From contig DGRZ01000049.1 in assembly GCA_002391195.1 (NCBI GenBank), positions 41,076 through 63,527 of the forward strand: 22,452 nt of DNA, in the 5' to 3' direction. The notes beneath the pieces are model-generated. The model had not been told where the DNA came from, searched no databases, and saw only the letters and a list, made by a program, of their open reading frames with translations. Numbering within the stretch: position 1 is the stretch's first letter; the number at the start of each line of letters is the position of its first letter. The translations under genes and the position numbers were made by a program. The DNA comes from Fibrobacter sp. UBA4375 (GTDB lineage Bacteria > Fibrobacterota > Fibrobacteria > Fibrobacterales > Fibrobacteraceae). This document shows, piece after piece, positions 12,816-19,915 of the stretch.

Positions 12816-15389
12816 TTACCATTCCATGCTGACTTTTGCCACCAAGAACCGCCTAGAAACCTCGTCCAGCTTGGCCGGGTCTATGGAAATTCCCAGAATT
12901 CCCGCAAAAATCACGAAAGGACTGGCCGTGGTGCCCTGGTCGTTGCATTTGACCTTGATGTACAGCGTCCCTTCCCGGTTCTCGATAGACAGGACGTGCT
13001 GGTTCAGGTCGATTTCTTGGCCCCGGTGGTTCGTGACGGTGGGGAAGGTCTTGCTGTTGAACCGCTCCATTAGGTCTGCGGGGATAGCCTCCGGTGTGTA
13101 GCGGTACACCATGGCCTTGGGGAAATGCTTGCTGAGCTTTTCTTTCAGGGGCTCGATGTTCACGATTTCCATGCCACGGGGGAAAGGCCTGCTCAGTTCC
13201 TTCATCAGGTTTGGCTGGTTTTCCGGAGCGAGGTCCAAGGGTTTCAGAAGTTCCACGCTAATCAGCTCGCAGTAGGTCTCCATGCCGAGAGGCAGCGCCC
13301 CCATATTCACGATTTTTGGCTTGGGGCTGAATCCTTCGCTGAACTTCACAGGAATCCCCGCGCAAAGGAAGGTCCGTTCGAAGAAACTGAGCATGTTGTG
13401 GTGGGGCAGGAACCTGCTGAGTCCGGTCTTCTTGAAGGTAATCTTGTAGCTGTAGCTCACCTTCTGGCTGGGCCTGCGGTCGGCCACCAGCTTCTTGATT
13501 TCTTCGGGAGTGCGGCTAGGCGCCTTGTGGCGCACGGGATTGTCGGCCAGCCTGATTTCGTCGCCGAATCCGGGAATGCCGCACTTCTGGCAGTCGCCCC
13601 ACTTGCAGTTGGGCACGGGCTCGCTGTTCGGGTCAAAGGCCTTTTCCCATTCCCGCCTCAGGTACTGCTTGGTGGTGCCTGCGTGGATAAAGTCCCAGGG
13701 GAACACTTCGTTCTTGTCCCGTTCACGGTACACCCAGCTGGTGTCGTAGCCTGTCTTCTGCCAGACTTGTTCCCACTTGGAAAAGTCGAACCGGTAAGAA
13801 TCGCTCTCGAAGATGATTCCCTGCTTGTAGGCCTCGTAGATGACGGGCCCGAGGCTGCGGTCGCCCCGGCTGTAGAGGGCTTCCAAGAAACTGGTTTCCC
13901 AGGCGGCCCAGTTGATTTTCACGTTGGGGTGCTTGAAAAACTTTTCCCGCACAAAGCGGATATGCCCAAGGGCTGTTTCCTTGTCCATAAAGGGCGCCCA
14001 CTGGAGGGCGGTAAAGGACTTGGGAATGAGAATACCGATGCTCACTGCAATCTGGATTCCCCGATTGTACTTGCGCCCGATTTTCACCAGGTTGAAGATG
14101 AGGTCGCAGAAGGCCTGCATGTCCTCTTCGTTTTCGGTAGGGAATCCAATCATTGTGTATAACTTAATCTTATTGAACCCGCTGCTGAAGGCGTGTTCGG
14201 CGGCGTCGTACATGTCCTGGTCGCTGATGGTCTTGTTGATCATCTTGCGGATGCGTTCGGAGCCGGTTTCCGGGGCGAAGGTGGCGCTACGGCCACCTTT
14301 GAGGGCAGCAATCTTGCCAGCAAGCGTCTGACCGAAACTGTTCACCCGGATGCTGGGGAGGCTTACATCCACATGGTCGTAGAAGGGGTCGTCGATAATG
14401 GAGTCGGTAAGGGCCTCTACCGGTTTGTAGTCGGCGGTAGAAAGGGAGAGGAGTCCAAGTTCCCGCTCGCCGGTGGCAAGGAGCCCTGCTTTCGCGATGT
14501 CCAAAACGTCGTCGGGGTCCAGCTCGCGACACGGGCGGTACCAGATGCCCGCCTGGCAGAAACGGCAGCCCTGGGCGCAACCCCGCATGACCTCTACGCT
14601 GAAGCGGTTGTGCACCAGCTGCATATTGGCGATCAGGTTCTTGACGGGGTAGTCCTTCGGGTCCATCTTGGGGATGAACAGGCGGCGAACCCCGTTGGTG
14701 GTGGCGTAGGCGCCGGCGGCGGGCTCCGCCGGCACAATCGCGCCGAATTCGTTCTTTACCACGGGCCGTAAACTGGGTACGTAAACGCCGTCAATCTTTG
14801 AAAGGTTCTTGAGGATTTCGGCGCGACTGAGGCCCGCTTTGCGGCCCTCGCCTACGCACCGCAAAAAGTCAATCATGACTTTTTCCCCGTCGCCTATCAT
14901 GAAGGCGTCAAAAAAGTCGGCGACGGGTTCGGGGTTCGCCATGGATGGCCCGCCGGCAACTACGATGGGGTCGCTTTCTTGCCTGTCCTTCTGCCACGCG
15001 GGAATGCGGGCCAGTTCCAGCACGTAGGGCACGTTGGTAAAATTCAGCTCCGTCTGGAGCGTCATGCCCACCACCTCGAAATCTCGCACCGGCGTGTAGG
15101 TCGCGTAGCTGTACAGAGGAATATCCAGCCTCTTCATTTCGGCGGCCATGTCGTCCCAGGGGGCGAAGGAGACTTCGCACAGCAGGTCGCTCTCCCGGTT
15201 GATCACGTGGTACAAGATGCGGATGCCGTTGTTGCTCATGCCGATTTCGTAGGTGTCCGGGAACACGAAGGCCATGCGGCAAAGCATTTGGCTGTGGTCC
15301 TTCACCACGCTGTTGGCTTCGCCGCCCATGTAACGAGCGGGGCTTTCTACAGCGGGGAGGGCCAGGGCTATTTTCTCAAGAATTGTCAT
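12816..15389 (-). CDS. B12-binding radical SAM protein (TIGR03960-like) fused to DUF2344 domain
   Basis: An 857-residue fusion. The N-terminal part (about 35-200) resembles a cobalamin-binding fold (FVFPDTYEIGMSNNG, VVAGGPSMANPEP). The radical SAM core carries the [4Fe-4S] motif RGCAQGCRFCQAG with cysteines at about 271, 275 and 278, followed by TFAPETGSERIRKMINK and KLYTMIGFPTENEEDM. A second Cys cluster (CKWGDCQKCG) precedes the C-terminal DUF2344 domain (about 643-857, starting KVSYSYKITFKKTGLSRFLP and including GFSPKPKI). This two-domain fusion is a known but biochemically uncharacterised family (TIGR03960/TIGR03936), often found near ribosome or RNase genes. Substrate unknown. Starts at GTG 15434, ATG 15395 and ATG 15389 are in frame. 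The last is preferred because TAAATT ends 7 nt before it and the protein then begins MTILEKIA. Confidence 0.9.
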   Translation of the reverse strand: MTILEKIALALPAVESPARYMGGEANSVVKDHSQMLCRMAFVFPDTYEIGMSNNGIRILYHVINRESDLLCEVSFAPWDDMAAEMKRLDIPLYSYATYTPVRDFEVVGMTLQTELNFTNVPYVLELARIPAWQKDRQESDPIVVAGGPSMANPEPVADFFDAFMIGDGEKVMIDFLRCVGEGRKAGLSRAEILKNLSKIDGVYVPSLRPVVKNEFGAIVPAEPAAGAYATTNGVRRLFIPKMDPKDYPVKNLIANMQLVHNRFSVEVMRGCAQGCRFCQAGIWYRPCRELDPDDVLDIAKAGLLATGERELGLLSLSTADYKPVEALTDSIIDDPFYDHVDVSLPSIRVNSFGQTLAGKIAALKGGRSATFAPETGSERIRKMINKTISDQDMYDAAEHAFSSGFNKIKLYTMIGFPTENEEDMQAFCDLIFNLVKIGRKYNRGIQIAVSIGILIPKSFTALQWAPFMDKETALGHIRFVREKFFKHPNVKINWAAWETSFLEALYSRGDRSLGPVIYEAYKQGIIFESDSYRFDFSKWEQVWQKTGYDTSWVYRERDKNEVFPWDFIHAGTTKQYLRREWEKAFDPNSEPVPNCKWGDCQKCGIPGFGDEIRLADNPVRHKAPSRTPEEIKKLVADRRPSQKVSYSYKITFKKTGLSRFLPHHNMLSFFERTFLCAGIPVKFSEGFSPKPKIVNMGALPLGMETYCELISVELLKPLDLAPENQPNLMKELSRPFPRGMEIVNIEPLKEKLSKHFPKAMVYRYTPEAIPADLMERFNSKTFPTVTNHRGQEIDLNQHVLSIENREGTLYIKVKCNDQGTTASPFVIFAGILGISIDPAKLDEVSRRFLVAKVSMEW

Positions 15390-15396
15390 CACCATC

Positions 15397-15402
15397 AATT
15401 TA
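15397..15402 (-). promoter_or_regulatory. Possible leaderless-type -10 box of the radical SAM gene
   Basis: TAAATT on the minus strand ends 7 nt before ATG 15389 and 1 nt before ATG 15395. The spacing matches the other TAnnTT boxes only for the downstream ATG. Confidence 0.4.
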
Positions 15403-15450
15403 GCAAATCCCCCGCCCGTTACGCCGTGAACCACAAAGCTTCAAGCTTCG

Positions 15451-15473
15451 TCATCCTCACGAAAGTGAGGATC
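15451..15473 (+). repeat. GTCATCC-type palindrome
   Basis: Arms ATCCTCAC (15453-15460) and GTGAGGAT (15465-15472) with a GAAA loop, preceded by CGTC and followed by CTG. GNRA-like loop; no T-tract. Confidence 0.7.
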
Positions 15474-15516
15474 TGTTTGCATTTCTAGCGTACGCCAGTT
15501 TATTTCGGGCGCCACA

Positions 15517-15547
15517 CCTCCAGCGGATCCCCGACCTGGTCGGGGAT
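15517..15547 (-). repeat. Direct repeat with palindrome, copy A
   Basis: CCTCCAGCGG followed by the palindrome ATCCCCGAC-CTG-GTCGGGGAT. It recurs with one substitution at 15629-15659. On the minus strand it reads CGTCATCCCCGACC, so it belongs to the GTCATYC family. Confidence 0.75.
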
Positions 15548-15557
15548 GACGACTTAT

Positions 15558-15634
15558 AACTCAACACTCACAACTCACAACTCATAACTCATACCTCACA
15601 CCTCACACCTCACACCTCGTGCCTCGCGCCTCCA
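15558..15634. repeat. Heptanucleotide tandem array, 11 degenerate units
   Basis: Consecutive units are AACTCAA, CACTCAC, AACTCAC, AACTCAT, AACTCAT, ACCTCAC, ACCTCAC, ACCTCAC, ACCTCGT, GCCTCGC and GCCTCCA, with consensus RMCTCRY and period 7 throughout. The centre of each unit (CTC) never changes, while the outer bases drift from A/T-rich to G/C-rich along the array. Confidence 0.85.
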
Positions 15635-15659
15635 GCGGATCCCCGACCCGGTCGGGGAT
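15629..15659 (-). repeat. Direct repeat with palindrome, copy B
   Basis: Same as copy A except that the palindrome centre reads ACCCGGTC instead of ACCTGGTC. It starts inside the last heptad units. Confidence 0.75.
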
Positions 15660-15682
15660 GGCAACTCTTGTGTTCCGCATCC

Positions 15683-15710
15683 CTAAATCCTAGCCCCTAA
15701 ATCCTAGCCC
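15683..15710 (+). repeat. Tandem 14-bp repeat
   Basis: Two perfect copies of CTAAATCCTAGCCC, followed by CTACCCC. An inverted, partly duplicated version is at 2977-3001. Confidence 0.8.
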
Positions 15711-15888
15711 CTACCCCTCTTCCGCGTTAGGGACAGTGACCCCTTGGGGCCGAGACTACAGGCTCGGCGAGCGGAGCGAGTATGGCCCGACCCCTCCGTA
15801 GGTACAGCTAAGAGACCGGGGGAACGCCCAAATATGTTGATTTTGCTTTTTTTTGAAAAAATGTTTGTCCAAGGTCTTAGACTTTTCA

Positions 15889-15894
15889 TAAATT
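15889..15894 (+). promoter_or_regulatory. Possible leaderless-type -10 box of the GGDEF-like gene
   Basis: TAAATT ends 7 nt before ATG 15902. TTGTCC, 18 bp upstream, is a fair -35 match. No Shine-Dalgarno is present. Confidence 0.45.
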
Positions 15895-15901
15895 GTGGAA
15901 T

Positions 15902-17263
15902 ATGAGCGTTTTTTATTATCTGGTGTGGCTTGTCGCTTTTGTGGCAGGCGTAGTTCTTTCGTTTGCGGCTCCCGAGAGCGCGTTGTCGGTGGGGGTCAAG
16001 TTTATTTTTGTGGGAGTCTGGGGCGCGGTCCTCGGGTTCATCTTTTTTATCGTGGCCAAAAGGGCCGTCCAGGATAGCGAGGCGGGGGAGGCGGAGGCGC
16101 CGGATTCCCGCCCGGTGACAGAGCTTGTGCCGGTGGTGCCGTCGGATGTTGCCGAAGGCGCGGAACAGGGCGATGTTCCTGCCGAAGGGGCTGTTCCAGA
16201 GGCGCAATCCGAGGAATCGGCTTTGCCCGAGGCTGCTCCTACGCTGGAATCGGCGCGGGAGATTTTCCCTCTTTCGGACTGGGACGATTTCTGCAAGGAA
16301 ATCCTCAGGAACAGGCCGTTTTCCGAAGTGGTGGGCGCTCTTGAAAAGGTCTTACCCAAGCTGTTCCCCGGTGCGGCGGGCGTGCTTTACATGTATGGCG
16401 ATGCCCAGTCCGAAATGCACAAGGTTTTCTCCTTTGGCGATTACGTGATTAGCGGCGACACCATGATGCCTGCGGAATGTGCAAGTTTCAACCTAGGAAG
16501 CATCGTGGTCAACGACTACAATGCGGACAAGGTGACGGCAGGCTGCACCCACCTTCATTACCACAGCCAGGGCGTTGCCTTCTGTGCGCCTATCGAGGGG
16601 CTGGAGGAACATTTCGGCACGCTGTGTATCCAGGTGGACAAGTTGCCTGACGGCGAAGATATCGATTTCTGGAAGGCGAAGGTGAGCATCGTGTCGGCCA
16701 CATTCGGCCTGTACGTGGCGAACCAGAACCTGAACATCCGCTTCCAGCAGCACAGCATCCGTGACAACCTGACGGGGCTTTTCAACAAGCGCTACATGGA
16801 AGAGTCCCTCCGTCGTGAAATCTTCTCCGCTTCCCGTCACAAGACGCCTATCGGTATTATCATGCTTTACCCCGACGAAATTCCCCAGTTGCAAGAAAAG
16901 CGGGGCCGTCATGCGGTGGAGCAGATGCTCTGGGAAGTGGGCCAGCGCCTGCCGGGCTATATCCGGAACGAGGACATTCCCTGCCGCTACAACGGCGATG
17001 TTTTCTGCGTGATTCTGCCCGGTGCCGATTACAAGATTACCAAGGACCGTGCCGAAAAAATCCGTCACGAGATTTCGGAGCTCCAGGTGGCTTACGGCGA
17101 CGGGATTCTCAAGACATCCTTGAGTATCGGCGTTTCGGTGATGCCCATCCATGCCGTAGATGCAAAGACCCTGATTGCCACCGCCGAGGCGTCCATGCAG
17201 TTGGCTTCTGCTAACGGGGGAAACCGTGTGGTCATGGCCGAAGCCTTGAACAAGGGTCTTTAA
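15902..17263 (+). CDS. Membrane-anchored GAF plus degenerate GGDEF protein
   Basis: A 453-residue protein with two N-terminal membrane segments (about 4-22 and 32-52), an Ala/Glu/Pro-rich linker (57-118), a GAF-like sensory domain (about 125-275) and a C-terminal GGDEF-family domain (about 284-450, opening DNLTGLFNKRYME). The diguanylate cyclase signature GGDEF is replaced by NGDVF (364-368), and the usual DxDxFKxxND strand reads YPDEIPQLQEK, losing a metal aspartate and the lysine. An RxxD inhibitory-site motif (R355-N-E-D358) remains at the canonical five-residue distance. It is therefore probably a c-di-GMP binder rather than a synthase, comparable in logic to PelD or PopA; this is an inference. 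ATG 15902 is preferred over TTG 15893 because of the TAAATT box. A membrane-protein gene follows 18 bp later on the same strand, though it has its own box. Confidence 0.86.
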   Translation: MSVFYYLVWLVAFVAGVVLSFAAPESALSVGVKFIFVGVWGAVLGFIFFIVAKRAVQDSEAGEAEAPDSRPVTELVPVVPSDVAEGAEQGDVPAEGAVPEAQSEESALPEAAPTLESAREIFPLSDWDDFCKEILRNRPFSEVVGALEKVLPKLFPGAAGVLYMYGDAQSEMHKVFSFGDYVISGDTMMPAECASFNLGSIVVNDYNADKVTAGCTHLHYHSQGVAFCAPIEGLEEHFGTLCIQVDKLPDGEDIDFWKAKVSIVSATFGLYVANQNLNIRFQQHSIRDNLTGLFNKRYMEESLRREIFSASRHKTPIGIIMLYPDEIPQLQEKRGRHAVEQMLWEVGQRLPGYIRNEDIPCRYNGDVFCVILPGADYKITKDRAEKIRHEISELQVAYGDGILKTSLSIGVSVMPIHAVDAKTLIATAEASMQLASANGGNRVVMAEALNKGL

Positions 17264-17268
17264 ATTTC

Positions 17269-17274
17269 TTAAAT
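17269..17274 (+). promoter_or_regulatory. Possible leaderless-type -10 box of the 17282 gene
   Basis: TAAATT (extended TAAATTTG) ends 7 nt before ATG 17282. A TTGAAC lies 18 bp upstream, inside the end of the preceding gene. Confidence 0.4.
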
Positions 17275-17281
17275 TTGTCAC

Positions 17282-18199
17282 ATGAAAAAAATTATCGTCC
17301 CCATCGTCCTTCTGTTCCTGTGCGCCGGAGTGCTCCTGTATCTGCTTTCGGACTTTTCCGCCGGACGGTCCTCTTTCGATGCCGACGCCTACCTTCAGGC
17401 CCGCGCAAAGATTGACTCCCTGGAAGTGGCCCTGTGGGAAAAGCAGGGCGATGCCGATGCCCAGCTCGCCATCCGGAATGACTTGGATGTCGCCTGGCAG
17501 GACTTGAACGCCCTCAGGCAAAAGACTCCGGCCAGCGAGACGGAACAAGATGAAAAGACGGTAGGCGGAATTTCCAAGTCCGCCCTCATGTGGGTGGTCG
17601 GCGGTGTTGCCGCTATTCTGGTCTGCATTGTTTTGCTTGCGGCTCTCAGTCACCGCAAGAAGGTCCTGACCCAGAGGATGGAAGCCCTGAAGGCCGAAAA
17701 CCGATTCCGGGAGCCCAAGAACGGGTTCGAGAACGACCCCACCATCGCGCCGCGTCCCCGTGCACCGAAGCACTCCATCATCGACGAGGCCGACGAGTTT
17801 GCGGAGGCCAAGGAGACAAAGGTTTCTTTCGAAGACGAAAACGGCAATCCCGAGAACAAGGTCTTGATTCCGGATTTGGGCAAGCGGCCCCAGCTCAGGC
17901 CCACCGCCAAGGAGCGAATTACCTCCGCTATACAATCCCTGTCCGAAGTCCTGCGTGCTCCCCGCGGCCTTTCCCGCGACAGGACCATGAAACTTAGGGC
18001 CCAGAGCCACAACGTGACCGGTAACCCGAACCTGCAGGGCAGTAACCCCTTGGAGACCAGCCGTTTCGATAAGGAACTTACCGAAAAGAGCAAGATTCTG
18101 CAGATGTCCCGCCGCGGGTTCCCCGCCTCTGCCATCGCGACCCAGCTGAAAATTCCGCAGGAACAGGTGGAAGCCATCATCAAGAGCGCCATGGAATAA
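17282..18199 (+). CDS. Two-TM protein with cytoplasmic tail ending in an HTH-like motif
   Basis: A 305-residue protein. TM1 is at about 4-22 and TM2 at about 101-123, with a helical segment of about 75 residues between them, predicted to be periplasmic. A long, charged, probably flexible cytoplasmic region follows. The last ~35 residues (SKILQMSRRGFPASAIATQL then KIPQEQVEAIIKSA) look like the short helix-turn-helix 'G.s..eIA..L..p..eV..ii' seen at the C-termini of some DUF2802/DUF6115-type membrane proteins. I do not recognise the whole protein. It sits between the GGDEF-like gene (18 bp upstream) and truA (14 bp downstream), so it may be co-transcribed with both. A role in envelope or c-di-GMP signalling is possible but unsupported beyond adjacency. 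Confidence 0.78.
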   Translation: MKKIIVPIVLLFLCAGVLLYLLSDFSAGRSSFDADAYLQARAKIDSLEVALWEKQGDADAQLAIRNDLDVAWQDLNALRQKTPASETEQDEKTVGGISKSALMWVVGGVAAILVCIVLLAALSHRKKVLTQRMEALKAENRFREPKNGFENDPTIAPRPRAPKHSIIDEADEFAEAKETKVSFEDENGNPENKVLIPDLGKRPQLRPTAKERITSAIQSLSEVLRAPRGLSRDRTMKLRAQSHNVTGNPNLQGSNPLETSRFDKELTEKSKILQMSRRGFPASAIATQLKIPQEQVEAIIKSAME

Positions 18200-18213
18200 G
18201 GGGCTTTTGGCCT

Positions 18214-18966
18214 ATGCGTTATCGGTTCCGTTGCGAATACCTGGGCAGTGCCTTTTATGGCTGGCAGGTGCAGAACGAAGCCGGCAAGCAGAAATTCGTA
18301 ACCGTTCAGTCCGCCCTAGAAGAGGCGCTGACCATAGCGCTCCGCGCGCCCATACATATCGTAGGTTCTGGCCGTACCGATACGGGTGTCCATGCCCGAG
18401 GCCAGTGCGTCCATTTTGATTTTGATGGCGAGCTGGACTTGCGCAAGACGGAGCGTTCGGTGAATGGACTCACCAAGAGGCTTATCCGCATTCGCGATTT
18501 GCAACCGTGTAGCGATGATTTCAACGCCCGCTACGACGCCCTTTACCGCTATTACCAGTACACCATTTTTACCCGGCCTGTGGCGCTCATGCGGGAATAC
18601 GGCTGGGAATGCGGGTCCCTGAATCTGGATCTGGACTTGATGGAGCGGGAGGCGGCATCTTTCCTAGGCGAGCACGACTTTATCGACTTTTGCATTCCCC
18701 GTAACGACGGAAAATCTACGCTTTGCACGCTGACCGAGTTCCGCCTGGAACGGGTGAACGACTGGACCGTGATTTTCCACATCAAGGGGAACCGGTTCTT
18801 GCACCGTCAGGTCCGTGCCATGGTAGGCACGCTGTTCGACATCGGCCGCGGGCGTTACCCGGCGGGCACGGTCAACCAGATTTTTGCAGGGCTGTTCAAG
18901 GGCGAACGCACTTGGGCCCCGCCGCAGGGGCTGGTGCTGCACGATGTGAAGTATGAGGATTATTAA
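18214..18966 (+). CDS. truA: tRNA pseudouridine(38-40) synthase TruA
   Basis: A 250-residue enzyme that isomerises uridines 38-40 of the tRNA anticodon arm. The catalytic block GSGRTDTGVHARGQ contains the nucleophilic aspartate (D56). The N-terminal YLGSAFYGWQVQ, the YDALYRYYQYTI strand and the HDFIDFC and NRFLHRQVRAMVGTL motifs are all typical, and the length is normal. The ATG lies 14 bp after the stop of the preceding membrane-protein gene with GGGG at a suitable distance, consistent with an operon. It is convergent with pdxJ. Confidence 0.96.
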   Translation: MRYRFRCEYLGSAFYGWQVQNEAGKQKFVTVQSALEEALTIALRAPIHIVGSGRTDTGVHARGQCVHFDFDGELDLRKTERSVNGLTKRLIRIRDLQPCSDDFNARYDALYRYYQYTIFTRPVALMREYGWECGSLNLDLDLMEREAASFLGEHDFIDFCIPRNDGKSTLCTLTEFRLERVNDWTVIFHIKGNRFLHRQVRAMVGTLFDIGRGRYPAGTVNQIFAGLFKGERTWAPPQGLVLHDVKYEDY

Positions 18967-18973
18967 ATCCTAG

Positions 18974-19156
18974 ATGGCGTCCCCGTTGCCGAGGATCATA
19001 TCCACTAAGCAGCAAGCTGCAAGTGGATATTGTGATCAGGTCCGCCATGACGTCATTCCCCTAATGGGGCTTGACTCGTTCGCCTCGGATATAGAAATAT
19101 GCAAGCATATTTCTGCATCACTCAGCTCCTACGTCATTCCGGCCCTGAGCCGGAAT
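18974..19156. repeat. Multi-hairpin intergenic block between truA and pdxJ
   Basis: The largest hairpin spans 18994-19037: GATCA and TATCCACT pair with AGTGGATA and TGATC around a TTG bulge, with GCAGC/GCTGC inside. ATGGCG (18974-18979) can pair with CGCCAT (19043-19048) around it. Then follow CCCC/GGGG after a GTCATT (about 19052-19070), a perfect AGAAATATGC/GCATATTTCT hairpin (19093-19102 with 19105-19114), and ATTCCGGC/GCCGGAAT (19136-19143 with 19149-19156) after CGTC. None is followed by a clear T-tract. Confidence 0.7.
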
Positions 19157-19176
19157 CTAGAACTGAACTTCGTCTA

Positions 19177-19902
19177 CTACTTAAGCAGGTCCAGCATTTC
19201 CTTGACGGCTTTTTCCATGCCCACGAACACGCTGCGGGCCACGATGCTGTGGCCGATGTTCACCTCTTCGATCCCTTCGATGGCGGCGATGGATGCCACG
19301 TTGCGGTAGTTCAGCCCATGGCCAGCCAACACCCGGAGCCCGTACTTGCGGGCCAGCATGGTCATGTCCTCGATGGCCGAAATTTCACGGTCCACTTCTT
19401 GGAGGCTGCCCAGTTCGCAGGCGGTGGCGTATTTGCCGGTGTTGAACTCCACGAAGTCGGCGCCGACTTTCTTGGCGGCCTTCACCTGGTCCGTTTCCGG
19501 GTCGATGAACAGGCTTACGGCAATGTCGTTGTTTTTCAGGGTCATCACGTATTTTGCAAGTTCATCTACCTTGGCGGCCACGTTGAGTCCACCTTCGATG
19601 GTGATTTCTTGGTGGTTCTCTTGGACCAGGGTCACCATGTCGGGCTGCACGTTGGTGGCAAACTGCAACATTTCGACCGTGGGGGAGATTTTCAGGTTCA
19701 GCTTGGTGGTGACCATGCCGCGCAACAGGCGAACGTCGCGGTCCTGGATGTGGCGCTTGTCTTCGCGCAGGTGGGCGGTAATGCCCATGCAGCCGGCGAG
19801 TTCTGCGACCAGTGCCGCCGTGACGGGGTCCGGTTCCCTGATCTTGCGGGCTTCGCGGATGGTGGCGATATGGTCGATGTTCACACCCAGTTTTACGGTC
19901 AT
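19177..19902 (-). CDS. pdxJ: Pyridoxine 5'-phosphate synthase PdxJ
   Basis: A 241-residue TIM-barrel enzyme that condenses 1-deoxyxylulose 5-phosphate with 3-amino-2-oxopropyl phosphate to pyridoxine 5'-phosphate (DXP-dependent vitamin B6 pathway, cytosol). Typical motifs are VNIDHIATIREARK near the N-terminus, AHLREDKRHIQDRDV, LNLKISPTVEM, the ADFVEFNTGKYA strand, and AGHGLNYRNV followed by EVNIGHSIVARSVF. The length is normal. The start has a good AAGGAG 7 nt upstream and lies 13 bp after the stop of the YibQ-like gene, suggesting that the two are co-transcribed, with pdxJ second. Confidence 0.96.
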   Translation of the reverse strand: MTVKLGVNIDHIATIREARKIREPDPVTAALVAELAGCMGITAHLREDKRHIQDRDVRLLRGMVTTKLNLKISPTVEMLQFATNVQPDMVTLVQENHQEITIEGGLNVAAKVDELAKYVMTLKNNDIAVSLFIDPETDQVKAAKKVGADFVEFNTGKYATACELGSLQEVDREISAIEDMTMLARKYGLRVLAGHGLNYRNVASIAAIEGIEEVNIGHSIVARSVFVGMEKAVKEMLDLLK

Positions 19903-19915
19903 GGCGTTCTCCTTG

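Larger units (their letters stand above)
15403..15888. other. Gene-free interval of stacked repeats between divergent genes
   Basis: These 486 bp show no credible ORF. They hold, in order, a GTCATCC palindrome (15451-15473), a palindrome inside a 31-bp direct repeat (15517-15547), a heptanucleotide array (15558-15634), the second copy of the direct repeat (15629-15659), a tandem 14-mer (15683-15710), and a hairpin GCCGAG/CTCGGC (15749-15768). After that comes AT-rich DNA leading to the promoter of the GGDEF gene, with a possible -35 TTGTCC (15865-15870) 18 bp from the TAAATT box. Confidence 0.7.

Noticed and set aside
13125..14162. Long plus-strand ORFs inside the radical SAM gene (also 14193-14771)
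   Set aside because: They are antisense to a gene with an unambiguous CxxxCxxC motif and conserved blocks; their translations are low-complexity without motifs.
15390..15434. GTG start at 15434 or ATG at 15395 for the radical SAM protein
   Set aside because: The extra residues lie in repeat-adjacent DNA and do not look like the family N-terminus; the TAAATT box spacing fits only ATG 15389.
15558..15634. Heptad array as a CRISPR
   Set aside because: The units are contiguous with no unique spacers, and there are no cas genes.
16493..18010. A 505-codon minus-strand ORF opposite the GGDEF-like gene and the following gene
   Set aside because: It runs antisense through two genes with clear domains and its translation has no family motifs. 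High-GC third-position bias of the real genes produces such shadow frames.
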